DNA from: Diphasiastrum complanatum
Taxonomy: Eukaryota > Streptophyta > Lycopodiopsida > Lycopodiales > Lycopodiaceae
Length of the DNA: 64,000 bases
Assembly (NCBI GenBank): GCA_029204225.1
Contig: CM055106.1
Location: forward strand, 37,305,946 to 37,369,945
Reading direction: 5' to 3'
Shown here: positions 10,290 through 24,955 of the stretch, in pieces
Position numbering within the stretch: position 1 is the first letter of the stretch
Layout of the letters: every line of letters begins with the position of its first letter
The notes under the pieces: model-generated
Seen by the model: the letters and a program-made list of their open reading frames with translations, nothing else
The model's database searches: none
What the model was told of the DNA's origin: nothing
Translations under genes and position numbers: made by a program

Positions 10290-11012
10290 TTAGTGCCTAC
10301 TGCAATTGTTGTGCTTGCACCTGGTTCGCCATCAGAATTGAGTTAACTTCTGATAGGAAGCGAGAGGTATTACGGTGCCCTCCAAGATTGGTGGTGCTTG
10401 GAACTGGTTGAAATCAATCCGTTGAATATTTCCCATCATAGCGGCCCGTAAGTTCCTGTGGCTTCGTCGTTCACCTTCTAACTGTGTTTCCAGGGTCTTG
10501 ATGAGATCATCCCCACGTTGTAAGCGTGCTTGAATGTCCATGTTTTTTGGTGCAGCTCTTTGAGGTTAGTGATGAGTTTTCTTTCTTTGTTTTGTAATTG
10601 AGCGCCTCTTGTTCTAATTCCGTGGAATAAATTTGCCATTCTTGTACCTTGTTTGTCAATTGCACGTTTTTCTCTTGCGAGAAGTTGCACCAAATTTGAT
10701 ACTCATTGATTGAAAAGTAGAGGTAATGCATGGCATCACTTTGAGCGTTGATGGCCCATTGCACATTTTCTGGAAGATACTGCCACTCCCCAATAGGAGG
10801 ATACTGCTGCTAGGTAGATGCGTAGGATGGTGGGATATTTTGTTGTGTGTCTTGATACAATGTGGGGTATTGTTCGTGATGGATGGATTAAGTAGATGGA
10901 GGTTGTGATGTCTAAGTGATGGTGATAGGGATTGGAGATGTGTCGATAGTTGTGATTGGAAAAATGGAAAATATTGTAGAAGTGGTGGCAGGAGCGATAG
11001 TAGTGGGTGTAG
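10290..11012 (-). pseudogene. Fragment of the element E gag-like gene (copy P)
   Basis: Minus-strand frames give SDAMHYLYFSINEYQI, which aligns without gaps to SEASYHMHWLVSQYQM encoded by element E at about 24450-24510. A charged, coiled-coil-like stretch follows (EKNVQLTNKVQEW, KTLETQLEGERRSHRN), as in E. The frames are interrupted several times. It abuts the leader of copia D at about 11012. I do not recognise the protein beyond its match to E. It indicates that this gag-like gene is a dispersed family. Confidence 0.55.
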
Positions 11013-11621
11013 AAATCTCTCCAAAACTAGATCTACTTCACATCAAATGATGGAGTATGGGCAAAGTTAGGATCAAACACTCTTAGCACGTGTGAAATAC
11101 ACTAAGAAACCAAATTTGACTCAAATACAATGATATTGCATGAAACAAAATGGCTAAGATCTCAAAACAGTGCCAAGATCACATATAGATGGGATTGGTA
11201 AGCATTCAACTATGATTTTGGAACAAAAAAGCAATCTCTTGACAAACCAAATGTGTCCACCCAGGTCTAGGTGCCCTACCTAACCCTATTCAAAAACTTA
11301 TAACTTTTGATTGGCACAACCATATGGAATGAAACTGATTGCATCAGAAACTAGACAAAAATAGCTTCAAAACAAGCTATCTAGCAAGATTTTTGGATCA
11401 AACATGAAAGAGCACTCCCAAACTGAAATTGGATGTTCCTCAGACATGTCTGAGCACCTGATTCCGTACAGTACCAGGTGAGACCCAATCAATGCCCTTT
11501 TGATCTCTTTTGATCCAAAATTGGACAAGATAGCTAGGAAAATGGATCTTCACAATTTCTAGCTCAAGATTGATGAATAGTTTTCACTTAAATGGATCAA
11601 AATGCATGGTAACCTTAGGTA
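11013..11621 (-). other. 5' leader of copia element D
   Basis: Same leader as in A (2250-2861) and B. It ends at a junction with foreign sequence before any gag, so only the leader, primer site and LTR of this copy remain. Confidence 0.8.
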
Positions 11622-11634
11622 GGCTCTGATACCA
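11622..11634 (-). other. Primer-binding site of element D
   Basis: Reads TGGTATCAGAGCC on the minus strand, next to the LTR end. Confidence 0.9.
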
Positions 11635-12360
11635 TGTTGATTTCACACATGTGGATTGTCCACAACATGTACTTGTGATCTCCTAAGGTGTGTAGATGCA
11701 CCAAGATCAAGACTAGATTGAGATCAAGATCTATCTTTGATTCTATGGCAAAAACACACTACTACATGCATTCAATCACTTCCAACTCTCACTCACACGT
11801 GTGGGAAGTGTTCCAAAAATAATCTAAGTAGAAACAAGCTGCTCTCCTTAGGTAGAGAGAGAAAATCATCATGAGCTCTCGGATAGAGAGAGAAAGCTAG
11901 AAAACCAATTACTCACAAAATCCACTCAATCTCAAAATCAATTAGATCCAAATGAGAAGTACAATGATACTAGTAGATCCACGAGCTACCACTATGCTTA
12001 ACAATGATTGGACCACACTTTTGCCACCTCTTTATCCTATTGGACCATTGATCCATTCACCTCTAAATTCTATTGGACCATTTTCAAGCATATCTCAAAT
12101 TCTATTGGACCACTCATGGTTCCACTTCTAAGTCCTATTGGACCTCTTAAAATTCATCAAACAAAAGCATTACACTTGTCTACACTCTAATTGGCTCAAG
12201 TTTGGCCTCTTACTCTATTTTGGCTCAATAGTGGCATTACAATTGGAAATGGATAATTTGCCATCTATGCCAAATTTGACCCTATCAACATCCTACATCT
12301 AGATGCTTGATACAAAAAACATAAGACCCCTATAGATAACATTTTTTAATCTAATTCACA
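11635..12360 (-). repeat. 5' LTR of copia element D
   Basis: A 726-bp LTR on the minus strand, from TGTGAATTAG at 12360 to ATCAACA at 11635. Colinear with the B, C and L LTRs and visibly more diverged. It carries the same reversed CCAAT (ATTGG) repeat series at about 12006-12145 and CT-rich tracts. No facing 3' LTR is present. Confidence 0.88.
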
Positions 12361-14154
12361 ATTCTCCACACGTGGGAAGATCCTCCACACCTGTGAGATT
12401 CACTTACAAACTTCTTTCATAAAAATACCAAGCTAGATTTTTGCCAATTTCTCACAGGTCCACCATTGCCTTAACTCCTGGATCCGAAATGAGTTTGACA
12501 ACATAACCATCATTGTTGTAGATGGAGATGTCATTGTCTTCCGTACATAGCTGCGTCAAGTAATTCCTATCAAAAGATTGCCCTCTATCGTGCATAGGCT
12601 CTCCTTCATTTGGAACCCCAAGTGGTTTAGGATATGTGGTGATATAGGAATTGGATCCTCATCTTTGTGTCTAGGGATCTTGAATGTCTGGAGCTCATCA
12701 TCAAATGTAGAACAAGCTGCATGCACCAAGCATTCATGTTGCACACCTAAGAAAAATCATGTGTCAAAGTTTAGCCACTCCAAAAACACTTTGCTTAGTT
12801 CTGGGACTCCACAATATGGATAATATGCTGCCTGGTAGCTTTTGTGAGTGTTCCTTTGTTTTTTTTTTTATCAAGAATGTAGAATAGATAGAGTGGGAAC
12901 AATCTCTTTAAGTCTCAGTTATTTTTGTTATCTTATAAAAAAATTGTGCATATTTAGAAAGCTCTTAAAAGTATTTGTGATATATGTGAATATTGAAGTT
13001 ATGTGGAATGATCAAGTGTTATGGTCATAGCAGATTATTTGTGACATCAATAGATCAAGATTCCAAGCTTCCAATCACTCTTATTAATCATTTGTAGATC
13101 AAATTGAGTCCATTACTCTAAAATTTCACAAAATAGAGATCATCATTTGGGTCTATAAAGTCTAAATTCCAAAAATTCAATCATTCCTATATATTTTGAG
13201 CCATATCCACTACGTTTATATGGAAGTATAATTTCATACAATCATAATCAGTCCTTCAGAACATAGTTCTACACTGGAAGAAATTATATGAATCTCAATC
13301 CAGTTGTCTCGTATTTAAGAAATTTCTAAAAATTAGAAGTTGAAAATAAAAGAGAAATAGATTTAAGGGCCTCCGGATTTTGTAAATAATGAGATACCAT
13401 TTGGGATTCGGATCTATATCTCATAATATCCCAAAATACCCTAAACAAAAAACCAATGGATTTCTCTGTTAGTATTATCATTACAGTAATTACTAACCAT
13501 CGGTCTATAGATCATTCTCGCACAAGAAATTCCCTTTGGAATCACTGATGTTCCATACCACCAACTTTTCCTCCAAGAATTCTCTGCTTCTAGATTTGTT
13601 TTCCAAAAAGTCAAAAAGACTATTTGGCTATTCTATACCTAGACACAGGATCAGAATCACAACCAATCCACAAAAATTACCTATTTTTTGACTTTTTTGA
13701 GACCCTTAATGGTGTCCAAACCTCAGTCAATTATGGTTCTTATAGCCCATTTCTAGTCCAAAAACCCACCAATTTTTGGCTAAAAATCACTATCTAAGCG
13801 CCCTTTTGACTTTTCAACCGACATGCAATCATTAGATCCAATAAATAATGACTATAAAATAGCAAGTACAATCTACATACAAGATGAGTAGCTATGATAG
13901 ATTCCAAGCTAAAATTTTGAATTCTAGGTGAAAAATCACAAAAAAAAAAAAGATCGTCAAAAAACCATTGATTTCCATCAAATCCTATGGAGAAAGTCCA
14001 TAATCATGATCAATAGGCTAAAATCAAACCAAATTCATAGAATCCACTTACTTGGAGGTCAATTCCACCACCTGGAAGTACGAAGCAAAGAGAAAATACC
14101 ACAAAGCTAGGAAAAAACACAAAGCAACTCCACCTTCTAATTGATGCAAAGCCT
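12361..14154. other. No gene recognised; possibly minus-strand leader of a degenerate LTR element
   Basis: I see no protein family. The lower part lies directly downstream, on the minus strand, of a primer-site-like sequence at 14155-14167, so it may be leader or decayed coding sequence. This is inference. Confidence 0.35.
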
Positions 14155-14167
14155 TGCTTTGATACCA
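14155..14167 (-). other. Degenerate copia primer-binding site
   Basis: Reads TGGTATCAAAGCA on the minus strand, one base different from TGGTATCAGAGC, with a one-base spacer from an LTR-like end CTTACA. Confidence 0.5.
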
Positions 14168-14168
14168 C

Positions 14169-14642
14169 TGTAAGGATCGCCAAGTAAAGATCCGACTAGA
14201 TTCTGTTGAATGCAACCAAAAGGACACCTATGGAGCAAAACCATCCAACCAATAGGAAATGGCTAGTCAATACCCTAACCACTTCACCCCATGCCATGGT
14301 GAATGAATGCAAGAGAGGAGGGGATCCTGGCTCATAGATCTAAAATTCCAATAGGGAGATGGGGCAAGTTTCCATAGTATATATTCTCTCCCATGAGGAA
14401 AGAATATTTCTCTTAAAATTCTCATGCAACCTAGATAATCAATTGACCTCCTATTCTTGCATTATAGTAGTCAAACACCATGCAAGTGCTCCTATGTCCA
14501 ATTGTAGGTCTGGGCTCTCATAAGATTATTCATTACATTACTGGCCAAGCCCGGAATGACGAGGCATAACTAATAACCTTATACACTAAAGTGACCAAAT
14601 GGATTTGGACCTGAACATTAAAATCCAACCCTACCTCCCACA
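14169..14642 (-). repeat. Candidate LTR (474 bp)
   Basis: On the minus strand it begins TGTGGGAGGTAGGG and ends GATCCTTACA, the TG...CA boundaries expected of an LTR, with the primer-like site just beyond its 3' end. Its start abuts the end of homology to the element G ORF. There is no second copy in the window, so the call rests on termini and primer site only. Confidence 0.4.
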
Positions 14643-15137
14643 AGATCTCATCAATGCTTGATCTTGACCTTCCACTAAAGTTAGTAAAAACAATGCCACG
14701 ATTATAAAGCAAAAGATAGATCCAAAAATTCCATCCAACATGATGTAGAGTAGGTGCAGATGAGTATCAAGCCTAATCAAACCAGCCCTATTGAGTTCAT
14801 AACAAACCTCAATAAGCTCACCAATGAAATATCTCTTGCCTTGAAGAAATTGCCTTTCGAGTTGCTCCATGTAGTCTTCTCTAACCAACCTTTTGCCATC
14901 TCGACCATGAGTGAACAATTCACCATAATCATAAAATGCTTTGAGTTGATGAAGAGATGTGAGATCCATGTGCCCTTGGATCTTCCCAAGAACCACTCTT
15001 CCATTGCCTTTTCCTCTGCAAGACTCCCTCTTAATGATTACATCATAAGAAGTAGAAACTTCTTGAATATTAGAAGCCATGAAAAAAATCATTAGTACCT
15101 TCAACACAAGAATGATTGAAGTGCTCTCTTTTTCCAA
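14643..15137 (-). pseudogene. Partial copy of the unrecognised ORF of element G
   Basis: The translation aligns with the G ORF from about 49940 to 50420: both contain MASN, EVSTSYD, IIKRES, GKIQG, MDLTSLHQLK, RDGKRLV, EDYME, ERQFLQGK, IGELIEVCY and DTHLHLLY. Over the first ~125 residues the two indels are both exactly 3 bp and no stop occurs. A 1-bp deletion then shifts the frame, though nucleotide similarity continues to about 14643. Upstream homology stops at the CT array. Function is unknown; a hydrophobic run (LVLKVLMIFFMAS) lies near its start. Confidence 0.7.
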
Positions 15138-15143
15138 ACATGC

Positions 15144-18680
<3,537 letters not shown>

Positions 18681-19416
18681 TGTTGAATTTCACACGTGTG
18701 GACTGTCCACTACATGTACTTGTGATCTCTAAGGTGTGTAGATGCACCAAGATCAAGACTAGATTGAGATTCAAGATCAATCTTGAATCCTATGGCAAAA
18801 ACACACTACTACATGCATTCAATCACTTCCAACTCTCACTCACACGTGTGGGAAGTATTCAAAAAATAATCTAAGTAAAAACAAGCTGCTCTCCTCGGGT
18901 AGAGAGAGAAAATGCATCATGAGTTCTCGGGTAGAGAGAGAAAGCTAGAAATTCAATAACTCACAAAATCCATGAAATCACCAAATCAATTGACTTCAAA
19001 ATGAGGAGTACAATGATACTAGTAGGTCCACGAGCTACCACTATGCTTAACTATGATTGGACCATATTTTGTCACCTCTTGATCCTATTGGATCATTGAT
19101 CTATGCACCTCTTAATTCTATTGGACTATATTCAAGCACACCTCAATTTCCTATTGGACCTCACAAGGTTCCACCTCTAAATCCTATTGGACCTCTTGGA
19201 ATTCATCAAACAAAAACTTTACACTTGTCTACACTCTAATTAGCAAGTGTTTAGCCTCTTACTCTATTTTGGCTCAATAGTGGCATTACAAGTGGAAATG
19301 CATAATTTGCCATCTATGCCAAATTTATTCCTATTAACATCCTACACCTAGATGCTTGATGTAAAAAACATAAGACCCCTATATCTAACATAGATAATCT
19401 TTTTCAATTCTTCACA
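18681..19416 (-). repeat. 3' LTR of copia element C
   Basis: A 736-bp LTR, TGTGAAGAATTG...TTCAACA on the minus strand. Its start is fixed by the polypurine tract immediately before it. Very similar to LTR L at 54.6 kb: a 60-codon open stretch within it is identical in translation in the two. Confidence 0.93.
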
Positions 19417-19427
19417 CTCCTCCTAGA
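19417..19427 (-). other. Polypurine tract of element C
   Basis: Minus strand reads TCTAGGAGGAG directly before the LTR start TGTGAAG; plus-strand primer for reverse transcription. Confidence 0.85.
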
Positions 19428-20586
19428 AAATTATCTATGAAGATTTGAGCATTGATCTTGATATAACTCCAAGATTAGATCTATGCTTGATGAAAGCACT
19501 TTTGCTCAAAGGCTAGGTGAGTAGATCGGCAATACAAGAGGACGAGTTGACATGCTCCAAATAGATTTCTCCTCCAATAAGCTTTTCTCTCACAAAATGG
19601 TGTGTCACTTCTATGTGCTTGCTTCTTGCATGAAATATGGGATTATTGGCAAGAGCTTGGGCCGAGATGTTATCACACTTGATCATTGGTAGATCATCCT
19701 CCTTGATGCACTTTAGTTCCATTAATAACCTCTTGATCCAAAGCACTTCTTTGGTAGTTGTAGTGAGTGCTTTGTACTCGGCCTCACATGAAGAGAGAGA
19801 TATAGTATCTTGCTTTTTGAAAAGCCAAGATATTAGATTGCCTCCAAGAAAGATAGTGTATGCACTAATAGACTTTCGATCCATCTTGTCACTTGCAAAG
19901 TCCGAATCCGAGTAGCCAATAATGGATAGATCTTCACTTTTATAGAGTAGACCATAATCACAAGATGAAGATACATATCTTAGAATCCTCTTGGCCATCT
20001 TCCAATGATGGATCTTAGGATCTTGCATAAATTGACTCAATTTGTGCACACAAAAACTAAGATCGGGCCTAGTAATGGTAGGCCAAATCAAGGAGCCTAC
20101 AAGACTCCTAAAAAGTGTGATGTCCTCAAAGGATCTTTCATCACCTTTATTAGGATCTTTTACAATTTGCTCCATTGGAGTATCTATGCTCTTAGAATTT
20201 TCCATATGGAATTTTTTCAACATAGAGTGAGCATATCTAGATTGGCATATAAAGACATGATTTTCATAAAAATCAATTTCTAGGCCTAGGATGTAATGCA
20301 TCTCTCCTAGATCTTGCATTTTAAACTCACATCCAAGTGCTAGCTTGGCTTCATCAACTAGCTTGATACAACTTCCACAAAGAATAATGTCATCAACATA
20401 AATTAGAAGAATGACAATATTGCTATCAACAAACTTTAAATACATGGAAGGATCATAGTCACTAAGAGTAAATCCTAGTGAGATAAGAAAAGAATTAAGC
20501 CTTGAATACCATGATATTGGTGCTTGCTTGAGTCCATAAAGACTTTTGAAGAGCAAGCACACTTTGGACTCATCCTTGATGAATCC
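19428..20586 (-). pseudogene. Copia RT (C-terminal half) and RNase H of element C
   Basis: The frame starts after an in-frame TAA that replaces the Glu codon of the usual MEQPEGF motif. It contains LFKSLYGLKQAPISWY, the RT catalytic block IYVDDI, EFKMQDLGEMHYILGLEI, and SLVGSLIWPTITRPDLSF. RNase H follows with GYSDSDFASDK (Asp), SSCEAEYKAL (Glu) and CDNISAQALA (Asp), ending at CIADLL. A TAG at 19513-19515 stands where copia usually has LTK, and family-like sequence (PLSKSAF) continues past it. Two stops are thus the main visible lesions. Confidence 0.9.
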
Positions 20587-22443
20587 TTAAGGTTGTTCCA
20601 TATAGATCTCCTCCTCAAGGTAACCATTTAGAAAAGCATTGGATACATCTAATTGGAACACCTTCCACATGAAAAAACAAGCAAGAGAAATAAGAATTCT
20701 TATTGTCACCATCTTTTCAACGGGTGCAAAGGTCTCCTCATAATCAAGACCATGGATTTGAGCAAATCCTTTGGCACATAATCTTGCTTTATGCTTGTTG
20801 ATGGTGCCATCATGATTGAACTTGATCCGAAATACCCACTTGCAACCAATCACATGCTTGTTGGATGGAGGATCTACAAGCTCCCAAGTATTGTTGGTGA
20901 TCAATGCATCATACTCTTGCTTCATGGCATCATACCACTCCTTGGTATTGAGTGCCTCTTGTACATTCTTTGGCTCTTCATGAGAGACATAAAAAACATA
21001 ATTAGTGGAATCAAGATCCACTTGTTTGCCTTTGTCAACATATGAGAGCCTCTTAGGCTCGGATCTATCTCTCATGGATATTCTTTGTGAGAAAATCCGA
21101 GGAGAGTCTTCTTCAAATCTCGACCCCATCACATCATGATTGTCTTCAAAATCAATAATTGATGATGCATCCATAGATTTCTTGATCTCGGCCTCTTCAA
21201 ATGATGAGTGTTGATCTTCATGAAAGACAACATCTCTACTTTCAATAACTTGAGAAGTAGTGAGTATAAAGACTCTATAGGCCTTCTTGGTGGATGAGTA
21301 TCCAACCATGATCCCTTTGCATGCACTAGGATCTTCCTTCTTCCTTGTTTCCAAGGGAATATGGACAAAGCATAAGCATCCAAAAACTCTAAGGTGATCA
21401 ACCTTAGGCTTCTTCAAAAATAAGATTTCATATGGTGACTTTCCTCCAAGAGCTATATGTGGGAGCCTATTGCAAAGATAATTTGCACAATTAATGGCTT
21501 CTCCCCAAAAATCTTTGGGCAAAGATGCTCCAATTCTCATAGATTTTGCACATTCACATAGAGATCTATTCTTTCTCTTGGCCACTCCATTTTGAGATGG
21601 AGAGTAGGCACAAGAAAACTCTCTTTTAATGCCTTCAAGCTCACAAAAATCTTGAAATTTATTGGAGATATATTCACCACCTCCATCACTTCTAAGAGCT
21701 TTAATCTTGAATGAGAATTGCTTCTCTACATAAGCTTTGAAAATAAGAAAATGGTCAAACACCATAGATTTTGAAGCAAGAAGATATATCCAAGTGAATC
21801 TTGTGTTATCATCAATGAAAGTAACAAAACAAGTGACTCTTCCCTTGCTTGTAGTTGATGAGAAATGCACATCCGAGTGGATTAACTCCAAAGGATGCTT
21901 GCTTTTGATAGAAGATCTTGTAAATGGCTTTTTGTGAGATTTAGCAATAGCACAAGCCTCACAAGGCTTGATCTTCTTGGAGAATGACTTTGGAAAGCCA
22001 ATAGCTTTGGATTCTTTGATCATAGAGAGCATGGATTTGTAGTTGGGATGTCCCAACCTCCTATGCCATAATTCCTCCATAAAGAGCTTGTTCACAAGAG
22101 CAACATTACAAGCATTTACATACTCATTTGGATCTAGTTTATAGATGCCACCAAATCTAGATCCTAAAGCAAGTATCTCATCATTCTTCTTGATAGTGCA
22201 AGTATCAATATTGAATTTTACATCAAGGCCATTATCAAGCAATTGGCCAACACTAATAAGATTCTTGGTAAGCTTAGGTACATAAAGAACTCTAGAGAGA
22301 GAAAGAATTCTAGAGGATGCAAGCTTCAAGGGAATGTTCCCTATGCCTTCAATAGGACATTCAAAATCATTTGCAGTGTATATTGATTTCTTGACTCCAT
22401 CATAAGGTGCAATAGAAGAGAAAGAGTCCTTGGAGCTACACAT
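20587..22443 (-). pseudogene. Copia pre-integrase, integrase and RT N-terminus of element C
   Basis: A 618-codon open frame. It starts in the protease tail (SSKDSFSSIAPYDG), continues through LLDNGLDVKFN and GSRFGGIYKLDP, then the zinc-binding HRRLGH...CEAC, integrase Asp residues in LIHSDVHFSS and LRSDGGGEYIS, and the RT start (KWVFRI, HKARLCAKGFAQ, TFAPVEKM, FQLDVSNAFLNG). The catalytic Glu is replaced: QNGVAKRKNR here versus QNGVAERKNR in copy B (codon AAG at 21577-21579). The integrase should therefore be inactive even if expressed. It is separated from downstream RT by one stop codon. Confidence 0.92.
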
Positions 22444-22463
22444 ATGTGAAGAGGCTCCACTAT

Positions 22464-22657
22464 CTCATTCATAGTGATGTGCACTCTTTTTCACAAGTAT
22501 CTAATGGAGGTGCATTAATGTATGTATCTTTTATTGATGATTACTCTAGATACACTTGGATTGAGCTTTTGGATTCCAAAAGTACGATGTTTGAGTTTTT
22601 TGGTTTCATCAAGATCAAGAATGATTTGTTCATTCATAATGTCTTCATAATGAATTT
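22464..22657 (+). pseudogene. Copia integrase core fragment, different lineage
   Basis: Encodes LIHSDVHSFSQVSNGG, FIDDYSRYTWIELLDSKS and FEFFGFIKIKND, the region around the first integrase Asp. It is on the opposite strand to C and differs from it in sequence (LIHSDVHFSSTTSKG in C). It begins exactly where C breaks and ends where the 24-bp satellite starts, so it is a scrap between two larger insertions. Confidence 0.8.
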
Positions 22658-22920
22658 CTGTCAGATCTCACCCTACGGGATTATGTCAGATCTCAACCGA
22701 TGACTTTTGTCAGATCTCAACCGACGACTTCTGTCAGATCTCAACTGACAAGATTCTGTCAGATCTCAATTGATGACTTCTGTCAGATCTCAACCAACGA
22801 CTTCTGTCAGATCTCAACCAACGGGATTCTATCAGATCTCAACCGATGACTTCTGTCAGATCTCAACCAATGACTTCCGTCAGATCTCAATCGACGACTT
22901 CTATCAGCTCTCTTGTTCCT
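22658..22920 (+). repeat. 24-bp tandem repeat in the leader of element E
   Basis: About eleven units of consensus CAGATCTCAACCGACGACTTCTGT, with variants of mostly C/T or A/G type. The same unit recurs at 23395-23620 and, reversed, at 27890-28460. Confidence 0.9.
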
Positions 22921-23394
22921 TGCATCTGTCATCGCTTCCACACCATCTCCACCGACTATCAACCATCATACTTTTTTTTACCATTGAGAGCGCCATCACC
23001 AAACATCTCCAAACCTAACATCGTCAACGGAAGACACAACATTTGAAACTTTTTTGCATGTTGAGGGGTAGTGTCACACGAGCATTCATTACGCTCCCGT
23101 TACACTATTGAGTATTACATCATCACCATAAACACTTGTTTTTCATTCCAGCACATCTCCACCTCCATACATCAGTTTCCACAAATATCTACCTTCCCTA
23201 CATCTCCATCCTTGCCCAACATCTTCACCTTTTTTGCTTTCCGAACGTATACATTCCATCTTCTTCCCAACCATATTCTGTCACACCTCCGTTTTTCCAC
23301 ACTTTACCCTCCATTTTTTTCCAATCTTATACCTTCACAACCTTTCTTTCTGCAATCCCTTGCTCCACCAACACTTTCCCCTACCTTCTCACCA
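22921..23394 (+). other. CT-rich leader of element E
   Basis: Pyrimidine-rich sequence between two blocks of 24-bp repeats, open in several frames because of its composition. No gene is called. Confidence 0.5.
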
Positions 23395-23625
23395 AAGCCT
23401 TCCCTCCAATCTCAACCGACGCCTCCTCTCCAATCTCAACCAACACCTCCTCTCCAATCTCAACTGACACCTCCTCTCCAATCTCAACCAACACCTCTTC
23501 TCAAATCTCAACAGACGCCTCCGCTCAAATCTCAACCGACGCCTCCGTTCAGATCTCAACCGATTCCTCCGCTCACATCTCAACTGACGCACCTTAACCC
23601 TGTTTCAAATCTCAACTGACACCCT
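23395..23625 (+). repeat. Second block of 24-bp repeats, element E
   Basis: Units such as CCTCCTCTCCAATCTCAACCGACG, about nine copies; the same family as the first block with CCAATCTC or CAAATCTC in place of CAGATCTC. It ends just before the gag-like ATG. Confidence 0.9.
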
Positions 23626-23659
23626 TTTTCCAGAACCCAATTTTTCCAGTTTTTCCATC

Positions 23660-24133
23660 ATGTCTACCAACCCCGGTTCCAGTTTTGATGACCATGATGC
23701 CAATAAGATCGACATCCAATTCTCCAAATTGGATCTTACTGAGGTGCAAAACTGGTACCAGCAGGCAGAGTCATTCTTTAAGGCAATTGAATTCCAGATC
23801 CCTGTCCTGACGGGGTATCAAAGCCCATACCTAGTTTATATGATATATGCCAATTATAATGTTGTAGCAAGGTCGTGCCAGCTCATAGTTCCCCTTGTGA
23901 GGAACTATGTTTATAACATATCATTTGTAGCGGCCGATTTACAACCCTTTGGGCTCCCGCGAGGACCAAATGTTGTCACAAGGACGCTCCAAAAGATCGA
24001 GCAGACAACATACTTCAAATACATAGATCCCTCCATGGACAAGTGGAAGAATAAGGACAGGTACAAAGTTGAGGCAATCAATGATCAACAGCTGCAAGCG
24101 GCATGTGCATACTTAACGAAGTGCACACAATGA
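23660..24133 (+). pseudogene. Gag-like gene of element E, N-terminal part
   Basis: ATG at 23660 (MSTNPGSSFDDHD) opens a 157-codon, apparently helical segment with DLTEVQNWYQQAESFFKAIEF, GYQSPYLVYMIYANYNVV and MDKWKNKDRYKVEAIND. A TGA ends it at 24133, but similar-looking sequence continues in the next frame. I do not recognise a family; position after leader and primer site and an early helical domain suggest a capsid-like Gag. No zinc knuckle is seen anywhere in the gene. Confidence 0.55.
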
Positions 24134-24955
24134 CCATGAACCAAGCTGCAGAGGGTACCCATGTCCCTGTTCCACATGATGGCAGATTCACTACTGCATG
24201 CCCAAAATCTTTATGAATGGGCACAATTTGCTTCGAACTGCATTCATGAGTGTCTTAAAAACAAACAACCACTAACAGTACTGGGGTATCTCATGACAAA
24301 TATCACACTCCAACAAGTACAGAACGAGCCAAAGCTTCTACAACACCTACAGATTGCGGACAAGACATGGGACATCCCAATCGGGGCCAAACAATCCAAG
24401 CGTTTGTGCTCATGGCCTACTTCTGAAGCTCTCCGAAGCAGCTAAGCGCTCAATGATCGGCCTATCCGAAGCAAGCTACCATATGCATTGGTTGGTAAGC
24501 CAGTATCAAATGCTCGAGAACAAGGTTAAGTGCCAGGACCAAGAAATTGTGCAACATCAGAGGCTGGCCAAAGAGAAAGAAAAAGAGACAAAGAAAATCA
24601 GATCCGTGATGGCCGGGCAAAAGTCAACCTTGGAAGAGGTCCAGTAGCAACTGAAGCACCAGGTGGTCCAGATCAACCAAGTACGAGATTGATCGTCGTG
24701 TGTAGTGACAGTTAATGCCCCTCTAGTTAAGCCCAAGAATATACAATTCTAGGCCCTACAGGCCTCAGGCATCCGGATGGAAAAGTACGTGCGACTGATC
24801 CAAAAGCGGGAAGCTGAGAAAAAAAATTTCGAGAATATTGTGGTCAAACAAGAAAAGATCATCCTGGAGTTCCAGAAGCACCTAGAAGACACAACGAAGG
24901 CCTTGCAGCAAGTCCTGGACAAGGTGAACCAGTTGTGAGACACGGCGTACAAGGC
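24134..24955 (+). pseudogene. Gag-like gene of element E, middle coiled-coil part
   Basis: Several frames joined by frameshifts: MSLFHMMADSLLHAQNLYEW, a segment with SEASYHMHWLVSQYQMLENK, and a highly charged heptad-like stretch (HQRLAKEKEKETKKIRSVM; later EKYVRLIQKREAEKKN and IILEFQKHLEDTTKALQQ). The middle part is also present in copy P at 10.3-11.0 kb (SDAMHYLYFSINEYQI). Expected role: multimerisation of a Gag-like protein, inferred only from the coiled-coil character. Confidence 0.5.

Larger units (their letters stand above)
18681..22463 (-). mobile_element. Copia retrotransposon copy C, 3' part
   Basis: On the minus strand: the last codons of the protease, pre-integrase, integrase, RT, RNase H, polypurine tract and 3' LTR. 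The 5' LTR, gag and most of the protease are missing; homology breaks inside the protease Asp-Ser-Gly site at about 22463. Same family as A, B, D and L, and the only copy here with a near-complete pol. Confidence 0.92.

Noticed and set aside
20005-20283. Plus-strand frames inside element C and other antisense frames in pol regions
   Set aside because: They are shadows of the strongly supported minus-strand RT/integrase frames.
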